Notes under the pieces: model-generated
Databases searched by the model: none
The model's input: the letters and a program-made list of their open reading frames with translations, nothing else
What the model was told of the DNA's origin: nothing
Assembly (NCBI GenBank): GCA_047777415.1
Contig: JBKEEO010000001.1
Location: forward strand, 186,001-250,000
Length of the DNA: 64,000 bases
Direction of reading: 5' to 3'
DNA from: Caproicibacter sp047777415
Lineage (GTDB): Bacteria; Bacillota; Clostridia; Oscillospirales; Acutalibacteraceae
Translations under genes and position numbers: made by a program
In this document: in pieces, positions 8,305 to 16,919 of the stretch
Layout: every line of letters starts with the position of its first letter
Position numbering within the stretch: the first letter of the stretch is position 1

Positions 8305-8938
8305 AAATTATGCTTGATTTGTAGTCTCTATGCCAATAGTTTGGATAAATTTAAAATAGAAAAAGAAATAGAGCGGCGCTAAGCTACTCCATCCGATGTT
8401 TATATTTTGGATGACCCTAAACTTATTGGACATAGAGCCCAAAAGTATTAACGCAAATAATGTACGGATTCAGTGCAATAACTTACCACGGTCGCCACAT
8501 TGCATGTCGAGGCTCTCGACCTACTATCTATGAAGTAAGATGTAGGACTACAATATTTGAGCTATTGAATGTGACAAATAGATTGAAAAACTGCATTTCT
8601 AAGTATATAATGAAAAGTAATGAAAATATAGATCTGTTTGAAAAAGTATGGCGCTACACTTTGATGAATAACAAAAATTCTTATGCAATTACTTGTCCAT
8701 TAAGGTTAAATGATTTTCTGGATATTTGTTTTTCATGAGTTTAAGAAATCTCTGGTGTGTTCTTCCAGGATAGCAGGGCTGTATGAAAGAATATGAGACG
8801 CTTTCATAGCACACCAAAACCGACCCAAAAATTCCAATTTATGTTAACTTTGAGTAGTGTATGAATGGATGAACATTATAACCATGATGAACTTCTTCTT
8901 ACTACCTACCCCATCAATAAATTGAAAGGAGTGCTACA

Positions 8939-9604
8939 ATGGGTTATGGAGTCAGAGTAGAGGTATGGGGTTCACTGGCGTTATTTTGTAGGCCAGAAAT
9001 GAAGGTAGAACGGGTTTCCTACGATGTAATGCCACCGTCAGTAGCACGAGGTATTTTGGAAGCAATTTATTGGAAACCTGAAATACGATATCGAATTGAC
9101 AGTATTTATGTGTGCAATCCCATTCGATTTACCAATGTTCGCCGAAATGAGGTTTCAGAAAAATTATTACGGAGTGATGGTTTAGCTGCCTTAAATGGTG
9201 ATAAAGTGCCATATCTGTATGCACACACCCCCCAGGTTATTCAACAACGTACCGCTATGATATTACGCAATGTTCGATATGTAATTGATGCTCATTTTGA
9301 ATTGACAGGTAAAGGTGGACAAAATGATTCAAAGGAGAAACACTATGCTATTTTAATGCGGAGGCTGAAAAAAGGGCAGTGCTTTCATACTCCATATCTT
9401 GGATGTCGTGAGTTTCCGGCTTTTTTCCGCTTGTTTCAAAGTGAATCTGTGCCAATTGCAAAAGAAAATCTAGGAAAAAAAGATTTAGGATTTATGCTGT
9501 ATGACATGGACTATTCAAATCCTCAAGATATATCTCCTATGTTTTTTCGCGCCATGATGAAGGATGGTAAAATAGACGTCGCCAATAGTGAGGTAAAAAC
9601 ATGA
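8939..9604 (+). CDS. cas5c: Type I-C CRISPR protein Cas5 (Cas5d/Cas5c, crRNA-processing nuclease)
   Basis: In type I-C systems this protein (221 residues here, normal length) cuts the pre-crRNA, replacing Cas6, and then stays on the crRNA 5' handle in Cascade. The N-terminus VRVEVWGSLALFCRPEMKVE and PPSVARGILEAIYWKP are characteristic of the family. Candidate catalytic residues equivalent to Tyr46, Lys116 and His117 of Bacillus halodurans Cas5d are Tyr44 and the Lys134-His135 pair in KEKHY, so processing activity may be intact. The start has AAAGGAG upstream. Its TGA overlaps the ATG of cas8c. The cas3 gene usually found just before it is missing. Confidence 0.93.
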   Translation: MGYGVRVEVWGSLALFCRPEMKVERVSYDVMPPSVARGILEAIYWKPEIRYRIDSIYVCNPIRFTNVRRNEVSEKLLRSDGLAALNGDKVPYLYAHTPQVIQQRTAMILRNVRYVIDAHFELTGKGGQNDSKEKHYAILMRRLKKGQCFHTPYLGCREFPAFFRLFQSESVPIAKENLGKKDLGFMLYDMDYSNPQDISPMFFRAMMKDGKIDVANSEVKT

Positions 9605-11379
9605 TTTTGCAGTCACTGGTGGAGTACTATGAATTAATGGCGGCAGAAGGTAAACTGCCAAAACCCGGTTACTGTATAGTGAAAGTCTCTTACGCACTAA
9701 ATTTATCAGAAAATGGTACTCTTCTGAATATTGTAAATATAAAAGCAACGAAACAACTTAAAAAAAAGGTAGTTCAGGTACCGCGTGATATAGAAGTTCC
9801 GGAGCAACTTCCACGCTCTGCGAATGTTTCTGCCAATTTTTTGTGTGATAATTCTACATATCTACTGGGGATAGATCGTAAAGGCAATCCGAATCGATCT
9901 GCCAAATGTTTTGCAGCTAGCCGTAAATTTCATATAGAATTACTCCAGGGTGTACATACTCCCCTAGCGAAGGCGGTAACGGCTTTCTTCCAAAAATGGG
10001 ATCCGGAAAAGGCTTCAAAGAATTCTAACATAGAGGAAAATTTGCAAGAGGTTTTAGAGGGTGGAAACCTAATTTTCATGCTAAACGGTAGAAAGTTTGC
10101 ACAGGATGATCCAGAGATTCGCTGTGTGTGGGAGAAACATTATATTTCTCAACACACAGAAATAAAAAAGCCTTGCTTAGTCACTGGAAAAGTTGAACCT
10201 GTAGCCATTCTCCATCCTAAAATTAAAGAACTTGCAGGAGCACAGACAGCCGGAGCTAATTTAGTTAGCTTCAATGCGAGAGCTTATGAGTCCTATGGTG
10301 GCGATTGCGCACGGGGAATGAATGCACCGGTGGGACAATATGCTGCGTTTGCTTATACAACTGCACTGAACTATTTGCTTTCTGACAAGAAGCATTGTTT
10401 GCAAATAGGCAATACAACAGTGATATATTGGGCAGCAAGTACTAAACGTGCCTATCGAGATATTTTTTCAGCTTTCTTTGATCCCGAGAATGAAAAAGCA
10501 AAGCAGTTATTGCAAAACATCATGGAGAATATGGTGGCAGGAAACGCAATTGCCAAAGATATGGACTTAGAAACATCTTTTTATATCCTAGCTTTGGAAC
10601 CGAATGCAGCTCGGATTTCTGTGCGTTTTTTTTTACACGACAGCTTTGGAAACTTTCTTAAGAATCTTAGCCAATATTACAAAGATATTGAAATTATTCA
10701 TGCTCCTCAGGAGTTTTCTTATCTTACACCCTACTGGCTACTGCATGAAACCGTTGCTTCACACTCAAGCGATGAGTATGTGTCACCTCAGCTGATCGGA
10801 GAAGTTCTGCGAGCTATTCTTTTAGGCTATCCGTTTCCAAAGACGTTGCAGAATGTAGTATTACTGCGCATTCGTGCGGAACGGAGCGAAAAGGAGAGAA
10901 ACATTCGAAAGATCACTCGTGGTCGAGCGGCTATTCTTAAAGCCTATTTGTTACGACAAATTGACAAGCATGCATATATGGAAGTCCTATCAGTGTCATT
11001 AAATGAAAATAGCAATAACTGCGCTTATCTATTAGGCCGGTTGTTTGCCATGCTTGAGAAAGTACAAATAGATGCGACTCCTAGTATTAACACAACCATT
11101 CAGGATCCTTATTTTGCATTAGCATGTGCTATGCCACAAAGAGTTTTTCCCTTACTTTTCAAATTACATAAAAATCATATTGCGACGATCCAGAAAAGAA
11201 TGAAGAGCATGGCATTTAGCAATTATGAGAATAAACTGATAGCTGAAATTATGGATAAGTTAAAGTTAAAGAAAAATTCGTTTCCTGAACATCTTTGTTT
11301 AAATGATCAGTCGATCTTCGTTTTGGGGTATTATCATCAAGTACAAAGTTTTTTCACTCCAAAAAATAAAAAGAAATAG
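9601..11379 (+). CDS. cas8c: Type I-C CRISPR large subunit Cas8c (Csd1)
   Basis: Large subunit of the type I-C Cascade complex (592 residues, full family length), expected to read the PAM and recruit Cas3. The opening ILQSLVEYYELMAAEGKLPK and the central block with NARAYESYGG-DCARGMNAPVG and YTTALNYLL are strongly typical of Csd1. Also visible is the region around ISVRFFLHDSFGNFLKNL near residues 336-353. It overlaps cas5 by 4 nt and its stop lies inside the ribosome site of cas7, so the three are translated from one message. No frameshift or internal stop is seen. Without Cas3 the complex could bind but not degrade DNA. Confidence 0.95.
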   Translation: MILQSLVEYYELMAAEGKLPKPGYCIVKVSYALNLSENGTLLNIVNIKATKQLKKKVVQVPRDIEVPEQLPRSANVSANFLCDNSTYLLGIDRKGNPNRSAKCFAASRKFHIELLQGVHTPLAKAVTAFFQKWDPEKASKNSNIEENLQEVLEGGNLIFMLNGRKFAQDDPEIRCVWEKHYISQHTEIKKPCLVTGKVEPVAILHPKIKELAGAQTAGANLVSFNARAYESYGGDCARGMNAPVGQYAAFAYTTALNYLLSDKKHCLQIGNTTVIYWAASTKRAYRDIFSAFFDPENEKAKQLLQNIMENMVAGNAIAKDMDLETSFYILALEPNAARISVRFFLHDSFGNFLKNLSQYYKDIEIIHAPQEFSYLTPYWLLHETVASHSSDEYVSPQLIGEVLRAILLGYPFPKTLQNVVLLRIRAERSEKERNIRKITRGRAAILKAYLLRQIDKHAYMEVLSVSLNENSNNCAYLLGRLFAMLEKVQIDATPSINTTIQDPYFALACAMPQRVFPLLFKLHKNHIATIQKRMKSMAFSNYENKLIAEIMDKLKLKKNSFPEHLCLNDQSIFVLGYYHQVQSFFTPKNKKK

Positions 11380-11391
11380 AGGTGATATAAT

Positions 11392-12276
11392 ATATTAAAT
11401 CCGATTAAAAACAGATATGACTTCATTATTTTTTTCGATGTAGAGAATGGAAATCCAAACGGTGATCCGGATGCTGGAAATATGCCACGTATTGATCCAG
11501 AAACTGGTTTTGGAATTGTTACTGATGTCTGTCTTAAGCGAAAAATCCGAAATTATGTTGAAGCTGTAAAAAAGGATCAACCTGGCTATCGTATCTATAT
11601 TAAGAACGGGCCACCGCTTAGCATTAGCGACCAAAATGCATATCAAGCGCTCGGTATAGATGGAAAAAGGATAAGTAAGAAAAATAATCCCAACATTGAC
11701 TACCAGATCAGAGATTATATGTGTAGCCAGTACTATGATATTCGAACCTTTGGAGCAGTTATGACAACCTTTGTCAAGGCTGCCTTGAATTGTGGGCAGA
11801 TACGAGGTCCTGTGCAGATCTCATTTGCTCGTAGCATTGATCCGATTCTGCCCCAAGAAATTACGATTACCCGTGCGGCAGTTTCTACTGAAGAGGATGC
11901 TCAAAAAAAGAACAGAGAAATGGGGCGGAAATATATTGTTCCATATGCACTATATCGTGCGGAAGGATTTGTTTCTGCGAACTTGGCACGTTGTGTTACT
12001 GGATTTTCCGAGGATGATCTTTCTTTGCTGTGGGAAGCAATTATAAATATGTTTGAAAATGATCGTTCTTCAGCTCGTGGAAAAATGGCTGTAAAAGAAT
12101 TAATTGTGTTTCGCCATGAAAGTGAGTTAGGCAATGCTCCTGCATATAAACTTTTTGATCTTGTAACAGCAGAAAGGAAGAATAAGGCAATGCCTGCCAG
12201 AGCCTATTCTGACTATATTGTAACAGTACATAATGAAAATTTGCCTTCAGGGGTCATCTGCACCAGAATGATTTAA
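11392..12276 (+). CDS. cas7c: Type I-C CRISPR backbone protein Cas7 (Csd2) with ATA in place of the start codon
   Basis: Crescent-shaped Cascade backbone subunit (294 residues if read from 11392, normal length) that coats the crRNA spacer. The reading frame gives the family opening with FDVENGNPNGDPDAGNMPRI. The codon where ATG belongs (before TTA-AAT-CCG) is ATA, 7 nt after a good GAGGTG site, and no ATG, GTG or TTG occurs in frame until the ATG at 11482. Starting there would remove about 30 residues including the first core beta strand. AUA can start translation weakly, so the gene is either poorly expressed or dead; the rest of the frame is open. It is the last cas gene before the mini-array. 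Confidence 0.88.
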   Translation: MLNPIKNRYDFIIFFDVENGNPNGDPDAGNMPRIDPETGFGIVTDVCLKRKIRNYVEAVKKDQPGYRIYIKNGPPLSISDQNAYQALGIDGKRISKKNNPNIDYQIRDYMCSQYYDIRTFGAVMTTFVKAALNCGQIRGPVQISFARSIDPILPQEITITRAAVSTEEDAQKKNREMGRKYIVPYALYRAEGFVSANLARCVTGFSEDDLSLLWEAIINMFENDRSSARGKMAVKELIVFRHESELGNAPAYKLFDLVTAERKNKAMPARAYSDYIVTVHNENLPSGVICTRMI

Positions 12277-12311
12277 AAACAATGGTGTAGATGTTGACCT
12301 GCTATTTAAAT

Positions 12312-12390
12312 GTCGTTCATTAGATGAACGTGGGTTGAAATCGCGCTGGAGGTCTTAGAGTCGTCCCCAAAATGGGGGCGTGGATTGAAT
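12312..12390 (+). CRISPR. Two-repeat type I-C-like CRISPR mini-array
   Basis: Repeat 1 (12312-12341) and repeat 2 (12360-12390) share the I-C pattern: 5' GTCGT, a hairpin, then GTGGRTTGAA(A)T. Their stems differ (GTTCAT-tag-ATGAAC versus CCCCA-aaa-TGGGG) but both pair fully. The gap between them is 18 nt (12342-12359), about half a normal I-C spacer. It starts 35 nt after the cas7 stop, where cas4 would normally be, and a terminator follows 7 nt later. Confidence 0.75.
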
Positions 12391-12397
12391 TTTTTCG

Positions 12398-12440
12398 CAG
12401 GACTCCGGGAAAATAAGATCTCTGGGGTCCTGTTTTTTTT
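12398..12440 (+). terminator. Terminator of the cas operon and mini-array
   Basis: CAGGACTCC (12398-12406) pairs with GGGGTCCTG (12424-12432) over 9 bp with one G-U, followed by eight T. It ends the cas5-cas8c-cas7-repeat unit cleanly before the IS30 copy. Confidence 0.85.
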
Positions 12441-12492
12441 AAGTTTCTTAAATTGCAATAACAAATTGAACACTTTCACTGGATAAAGTTAT

Positions 12493-13539
12493 CTACGGGT
12501 TTAAAGTATAAATTCTGTCCAGTTGAGCATCAAACAGTTCCTCAGGGGTCTGATAACCTAATCGTTTCCTGGGCGTGGCGTTTATCTCGTCTGCAAACAT
12601 TAAGATTTGTTCGGCGGTAAAGCCATTGATGGAGCAACCCTTTGGGATATATTTTCGTAGTATGCGATTGGTACTCTCATTTACAGGTCGTTTCCAAGCA
12701 GAATAGGGATGAGCAAAGTAGATTGCCGTGCCAAGTTTTCCAAAGGCTGAAAATTCCGCAAACTCACTGCCGTTGTCTGTGGTAATACTGCGAAATACTC
12801 GGGAAAATTTCTTGCCATACTGTTCCTTTAGCTGTTCCATGGCACTGGCAACACCGGTGGTTGTTTTGCCGTCAATTCGAATTGAAAGATAATAGCCTGT
12901 CAGGCGCTCTACAATGGTAAATACAGCTGCCTCACCGCTTCTTTTTCGGCCCAGTACCGTATCAGATTCCCAGTGTCCAAATGTGTTTCTCTCTGATACC
13001 TCAGGTGGCCGCCAATCAATGAATATTTCCCATTGATACGCTTAGAAAGCCGTGGTTTTCTGCGAGAATGCCTATTTAATACCTCAGGAAGTTCAAATAG
13101 CGTGAGCGGTAATTCCCCTTTTCACAGCATATGATACAGAGTTTTTGTACATGGGATTGCCTTAACCGGAAAACGATGTTCGCTTCGGGCCCGCCCTACG
13201 CACTCATCAAAGGACCAGTTTTGCTTACGAACCTTTTTGACCATCCAACGGATGAAGTCGGAGTCCCTGGATACCGTTCTAGGGCGATGGCAACGACTGC
13301 GATTCGCTTTGTAGACTGCAGCTCCACGTTTGGCTGAGTAGCCGGGTTTGCGACCTCGGCCGGAGTATTCCGGCGTGCCACGTCGTAATTCATAGCCCAC
13401 GGTAGAGGGGCTGCAATTGAATCTTTCGATTGCTAAATCCCATCTTCTTTAACTGTTGGATTGCGCCACGCTCTTCTGCTTTAAGATGCTGTCCCCTCTT
13501 GCGTTCTTCGATCTTTATGATAGAATGTTTTTTGTCCAT
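12493..13539 (-). pseudogene. IS30-family transposase, frameshifted
   Basis: Degraded copy of the transposase at 19261-20316. Compared with that intact copy it has an 11-nt deletion near 13416-13421, just after the helix-turn-helix coding part, and a 2-nt insertion near 13018-13027. Together they split the frame into at least three pieces. The C-terminal piece (12493-12840) keeps the TTDNGSEF aspartate motif but the protein as a whole cannot be made. The ATG equivalent is at 13539. It could still be moved in trans by copy A because the ends are largely preserved. Confidence 0.9.
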
Positions 13540-13573
13540 AGTGTTCAGGCCTTTCTGTCAGTATTGAGTGTGG

Positions 13574-13581
13574 TAACTTTA
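13574..13581. repeat. Left 8-bp target duplication of the IS256-family element
   Basis: TAACTTTA here and again at 14914-14921, directly flanking the nested element. In the intact IS30 copy A this 8-mer occurs once in the equivalent place, proving it was duplicated on insertion. IS256-family elements typically make 8-9 bp duplications. Confidence 0.9.
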
Positions 13582-14913
13582 GATAGAGTACAATAAAGTT
13601 CGCAATTTCATAAAGGCATAGAAAAGTCATTGGGACTCCGATAAAATGAATGGTGATAAGACATTCAAAGAAGGAGAGATACCCAATGACTCAAAAAAAG
13701 GATACCACAGATTTGACAGAATTGCTACTAAAATGTATGGCGCAGCCGGATCCAATGCTGTCAATGCTGGAATGGCTGTGTACCCGTCTAATGGAAGCAG
13801 AGGTCTCCGGTATTATTGGCGCAGAAAAGAATGCACACAATCCGTCCCGCCGTGATTACCGCTGCGGCTATCGGCCACGTCGATTGGATACTCGTATGGG
13901 GACGATGTATCTGATGGTACCAAAACTCCGAAATCAGGGCTATATCCCGTTTTTCGTAACAGAACGCAAGCGCAGTGAAGCAGCGCTGATTCAAGTGGTT
14001 CAAGAAGCGTTTGTGCAGGGTGTATCTACGCGAAAGATGGAGAAACTAGCTCGCAGTCTTGGAATTGAGAATCTTTCCCGCAGTCAAGTCAGTGAAATGA
14101 CGAAAGGCCTTAACGAGCAGGTGCAGTACTTCCGCAGCCGGCCTCTGACGGGTCGCTATCCTGTCATTTGGACAGATGCACTGTATGAAAAAATTCGTAT
14201 GGATGGCCGGGTCGTCAGCATGGCTGTGATGGTAGTTTGCGGCGTCAATGAACAGGGGCATAGGGATATCCTCGCCGTGGAGCCAATGCTCGATGAATCC
14301 AAAGAAAGTTATTCTCAATTGTTTCAAAGTCTTCTCGATCGTGGTCTGAAAATACCGCTCCTGGTGATTTCAGACGCAAATAAAGGGCTGATTGCAGCCA
14401 TCCGTGAGAGTTTTCCGGGAGCCTCTTGGCAACGGTGCAAAGTCCATTTTATGCGAAATATTTTGGCTCATGTACCCCAGAAGGAAAAAGAATCCTTTGC
14501 GGCTCAGTTAAAAGAGATTTGGCTGGCACCTTCCGCTGAAATAGCTAGGCAACGCGCAGAGCAAATATCAGAACAGTATGGAAAACGCTTTCCAAAAGCA
14601 ATTGAGCTTCTGCAAGATGGACTGGAAGATTCTCTAGCCTTCTATGCTTTTCCGGAACTCGATGCTCGCAAAATTTCCTCGACCAATATGTTGGAACGAC
14701 TAAACAAGGAAATCCGCCGCAGAACCAGCGTAGTCGGAATATTTCCCAATCCGGATTCCTACCTACGGTTGGTAACAACATGTCTCATGGAATATGCGGA
14801 AGACTGGTCTGTTTCTAGAGCATACTTAAACCCAAAAACCATTCTTTCACTGTTAAACGTAGCCTAATTCATTTTTCGGAGCCCCTAAATTGCGAACTTC
14901 CCTTGACACTAGC
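13582..14913 (+). mobile_element. IS256-family insertion sequence, apparently intact
   Basis: A 1332-bp element with imperfect inverted ends that share AAGTTCGCAATTT (left end starts GATAGAGTACAATAAAGTTC; right end, read inward, starts GCTAGTGTCAAGGGAAGTTC). It is flanked by the 8-bp duplication TAACTTTA and lies in the 5' non-coding part of IS30 copy B. Confidence 0.93.
13686..14867 (+). CDS. IS256-family transposase (Mutator type)
   Basis: DDE transposase of 393 residues, normal family length. Catalytic acidic residues are visible in WTDALYEKIRMDG (first Asp), LLVISDANKGL (second Asp) and TNMLERLNKEIRRRTSVVG (Glu). The zinc-like/hinge segment ASWQRCKVHFMRNIL is typical of the Mutator superfamily. 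The frame opens at 13650, but AAGGAGAG directly before the ATG at 13686 marks the likely start. No damage is seen, so the element should be able to move. It is inserted in IS30 copy B. Confidence 0.95.
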   Translation: MTQKKDTTDLTELLLKCMAQPDPMLSMLEWLCTRLMEAEVSGIIGAEKNAHNPSRRDYRCGYRPRRLDTRMGTMYLMVPKLRNQGYIPFFVTERKRSEAALIQVVQEAFVQGVSTRKMEKLARSLGIENLSRSQVSEMTKGLNEQVQYFRSRPLTGRYPVIWTDALYEKIRMDGRVVSMAVMVVCGVNEQGHRDILAVEPMLDESKESYSQLFQSLLDRGLKIPLLVISDANKGLIAAIRESFPGASWQRCKVHFMRNILAHVPQKEKESFAAQLKEIWLAPSAEIARQRAEQISEQYGKRFPKAIELLQDGLEDSLAFYAFPELDARKISSTNMLERLNKEIRRRTSVVGIFPNPDSYLRLVTTCLMEYAEDWSVSRAYLNPKTILSLLNVA

Positions 14914-14921
14914 TAACTTTA
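14914..14921. repeat. Right 8-bp target duplication of the IS256-family element
   Basis: Second copy of TAACTTTA, pairing with 13574-13581. Confidence 0.9.
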
Positions 14922-14993
14922 TCCTAACAGTTCCCTGAGCGCTATGGAATCTTTTTATGTGTTCAATTTGATTTTACAATCTACCATACCACC

Positions 14994-15857
14994 CTATCTT
15001 TTATTTATCCGCATCAGCGAAATAATATATTTTACTTCAATCGCACTATAAACTACGGCCCCAACAAACGGACCGTACTTTTTTTTGTAATGCTTCCGAT
15101 AAAACAGTTTCATTGCATTGTAAAAATGATAAAGCACCTTTGGGGATTTCGTATGTAATCCGCTCTGTCCTTTGAGGTGAGTGATGGAAACTTTGCCATA
15201 GTAAATCACTTGATAGCCTTTTTCTTTCACCCGATAGCACAAGTCCAAATCTTCGCCATACATGAAAAATGACTCATCAAACCCACCGATTTCTTTAAAA
15301 AGCTTTGCCGGCATCATCAAAAAAGAACCTGCAACGGAATCCACCTCACCAACCGACCGCTCATCCAAAAAGGTTTGCCGATAAGCCCCAATTTTTCGGC
15401 TATGAGGAAACTTTTTATCCAAACCGGTAAAATAATAAAAAGACGCGGAAGGAGTCGGGAATCCGCGTTTACATGCATGGTCAAGCGTGCCGTCTTTTAA
15501 TAATGTCCTTTCTCCGAGCACTCCAACTTGAGGATGTGCCTTTAAATACGCAACACACTGCTCCAGCGTGCCTTGATGCATGATGGTGTCGGAATTTAAG
15601 AAAAGCAGATATTTGCCCCGTGCGTTGGCCGCGCCGATATTGCAGGCATTTCCAAAACCATTATTGTCCACATGATTAAAAACACGGACTCCGTCCCTTG
15701 TCAAATCGTATTGCTGTGTGGAATCACTGCTGTTGTCCACAATTATAATTTCAAAATCCAATGCCGGACTGCAATCAAAAATGGATGCAACAGCTTGTGC
15801 CGTTAATTCTTTGGTATTGTAATTAATCATTATGACTGACAAATCCACAATTATCAT
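14994..15857 (-). CDS. GT2 glycosyltransferase, rhamnosyltransferase-like (WbbL type)
   Basis: Cytoplasmic family 2 glycosyltransferase of 287 residues that probably adds rhamnose to a lipid-linked glycan. The GT-A start LSVIMINYNTKELTAQAV, the nucleotide-binding IIVDNSSD, the metal motif region LFLNSDT and the acceptor-side GGFDESFFMYGEDLDLCYRV are all typical of WbbL-like dTDP-rhamnosyltransferases. dTDP-rhamnose is made by the rml genes in the same locus. The ATG at 15857 lacks a strong ribosome site (only GGA nearby), so the start is uncertain by a few residues. The stop is 8 nt from the IS30 copy B end. The exact linkage is not known. Confidence 0.85.
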   Translation of the reverse strand: MIIVDLSVIMINYNTKELTAQAVASIFDCSPALDFEIIIVDNSSDSTQQYDLTRDGVRVFNHVDNNGFGNACNIGAANARGKYLLFLNSDTIMHQGTLEQCVAYLKAHPQVGVLGERTLLKDGTLDHACKRGFPTPSASFYYFTGLDKKFPHSRKIGAYRQTFLDERSVGEVDSVAGSFLMMPAKLFKEIGGFDESFFMYGEDLDLCYRVKEKGYQVIYYGKVSITHLKGQSGLHTKSPKVLYHFYNAMKLFYRKHYKKKYGPFVGAVVYSAIEVKYIISLMRINKR

Positions 15858-15883
15858 TCCATTCCAATTACTTTAAAAGGCAC

Positions 15884-16816
15884 CTAAATAAAAAGTACCT
15901 GACCGCACTTTCGGTAGAATCCGCTTTTCCAAAAGCCGTGCTTATAAAGCATTCTTATCTTCTGTATTTTCGAAAGATAAGGTATTGTGGCAAAGTCTTT
16001 TACTAATCTTAACGACTTTTCATCCAGCATACGGCTATAGTGTTCCATGAATTCCTGCGCCTGCAAATACGTGTTGTTCAAAGCAGTTTTGGCTTGCATG
16101 GGCTGAATCAGCCTTTTGAAATTATAGGTGATACTATTTGCATTTTTCGCACCCACTGCATTTTTACCGTGCTGACGATACAGTACTGTTGGCGTATCCA
16201 CAAATGCAATGGTTCCAAACGCGGAAGCAATCAGCGCAAACCACCAGTCGTGCATAATGGCTTTCTCCGGCATCTCGGTTTTGGTAACCATCCGAATAAG
16301 AGACCGATTTACTGCCATAGTACAGCCGGTTACAATATTCTGAACTAAGATATTGTGAAGCCGACATCGTTTTGCGTCAAGATTCTGGCGCTGAAACATG
16401 GAACGAGACAGCATATTCAGATTTTCATCCACAACCACTAAATCCGAATGCACCAAAACAGGCTTGTCTATTCCGTTTTTTTGTTCCTCTTTTCGCATCA
16501 TTTCCATGCTTTTTTCAATTTTATTCGGCAGCCAAACATCGTCATCATCACTGAACATGATATAGTCGCTGTCGGCATAGGCAAGCATACTGAAAAAATT
16601 CTTTTCCGCGCTGCCCGAATTTTCAGCACGCCGAAAAACTGCAATTTTTTCCGGGTATTTTGCGGCATACCTGCATGCAATTTGATAGGTGGCATCTGAG
16701 GAACAGTCATCCTGTATCACCAGTTTCCAGTCCGTTTCCGTTTGGCGCAGAATGGACTCGATTTGCTCACCGATATATTGGTCTCCGTTATACGATGCCA
16801 TTAAAATTGTAATCAT
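15884..16816 (-). CDS. GT2 glycosyltransferase of the rhamnan locus
   Basis: Second family 2 glycosyltransferase (310 residues). It begins ITILMASYNGDQYIGEQIES, has VIQDDCSSDAT for the nucleotide and an extended acidic motif MFSDDDDVWLPNKIE where a DxD is expected. The later MHDWWFALIASAFG and VLYRQHGKNAVGA segments match rhamnosyl- or galactosyl-transferases of capsule and rhamnan loci (RgpB/RfbF-like). GCGAGGA precedes the ATG at 16816. It is 26 nt upstream of the WbbL-like gene, so the two form a short operon with a promoter in the divergent gap to the BppU gene. The donor is inferred to be dTDP-rhamnose or another nucleotide sugar. Confidence 0.85.
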   Translation of the reverse strand: MITILMASYNGDQYIGEQIESILRQTETDWKLVIQDDCSSDATYQIACRYAAKYPEKIAVFRRAENSGSAEKNFFSMLAYADSDYIMFSDDDDVWLPNKIEKSMEMMRKEEQKNGIDKPVLVHSDLVVVDENLNMLSRSMFQRQNLDAKRCRLHNILVQNIVTGCTMAVNRSLIRMVTKTEMPEKAIMHDWWFALIASAFGTIAFVDTPTVLYRQHGKNAVGAKNANSITYNFKRLIQPMQAKTALNNTYLQAQEFMEHYSRMLDEKSLRLVKDFATIPYLSKIQKIRMLYKHGFWKSGFYRKCGQVLFI

Positions 16817-16919
16817 ATTTATGTCCTCGCCTAAAAATCATCTAAAAATTTGCTTATTTAGGGCAATTTTGTCCCCCTTCATCAGGTATAGTGAAAATAC
16901 TTATACAGGGGGAAAATAT

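Larger units (their letters stand above)
7675..8938. other. Gene-poor scar region between the sugar island and the CRISPR operon
   Basis: About 1.26 kb without a supported gene. It contains two opposite tRNA 3' halves with their terminators (7780-7898 and 8138-8228), several TGTCGTA and TTTGACC short motifs, then about 600 AT-rich bases. The only open frame of note (8460-8738, 92 codons) has no ribosome site and no recognisable domain. An imperfect hairpin lies at about 8752-8812 (TATGAAAG/CTTTCATA core with GGTGTG/CACACC outer arms), ahead of the cas5 start. Confidence 0.7.
12447..14985 (-). mobile_element. IS30-family element copy B, inactive and interrupted by an IS256-family element
   Basis: Reverse-oriented relative of the intact copy at 19155-20362. 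Its ends match the inverted repeats of that copy (CTTAAATTGCAATAACAAAT at 12447 and the complement of GGTAGATTGTAAAATCAAAT ending at 14985). Without the nested element it is 1199 bp, 9 bp shorter than copy A, which equals the two indels seen in the transposase. No target duplication joins its two flanks, so the flanks may not have been neighbours originally. Confidence 0.88.

Noticed and set aside
8460..8738. A 92-codon frame before the cas operon, considered as a cas3 remnant
   Set aside because: It has no ribosome site, no HD or helicase motif and no recognisable domain; cas3 cannot be claimed from it.
12342..12359. Partial likeness of the mini-array gap (GGAGGTCTTAG) to the hairpin arm at 3568-3579 (GGAGGTTCTTAG)
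   Set aside because: The match needs an indel and does not cover the guide's 5' seed part, so targeting of the importer mRNA region is not supported.
13131..13337. Plus-strand open frame inside IS30 copy B
   Set aside because: It is antisense to the transposase remnant and mirrors its codons; no independent support.
16040..16348. 102-codon plus-strand frame
   Set aside because: It is a shadow of the GT2 gene on the other strand, without a ribosome site.
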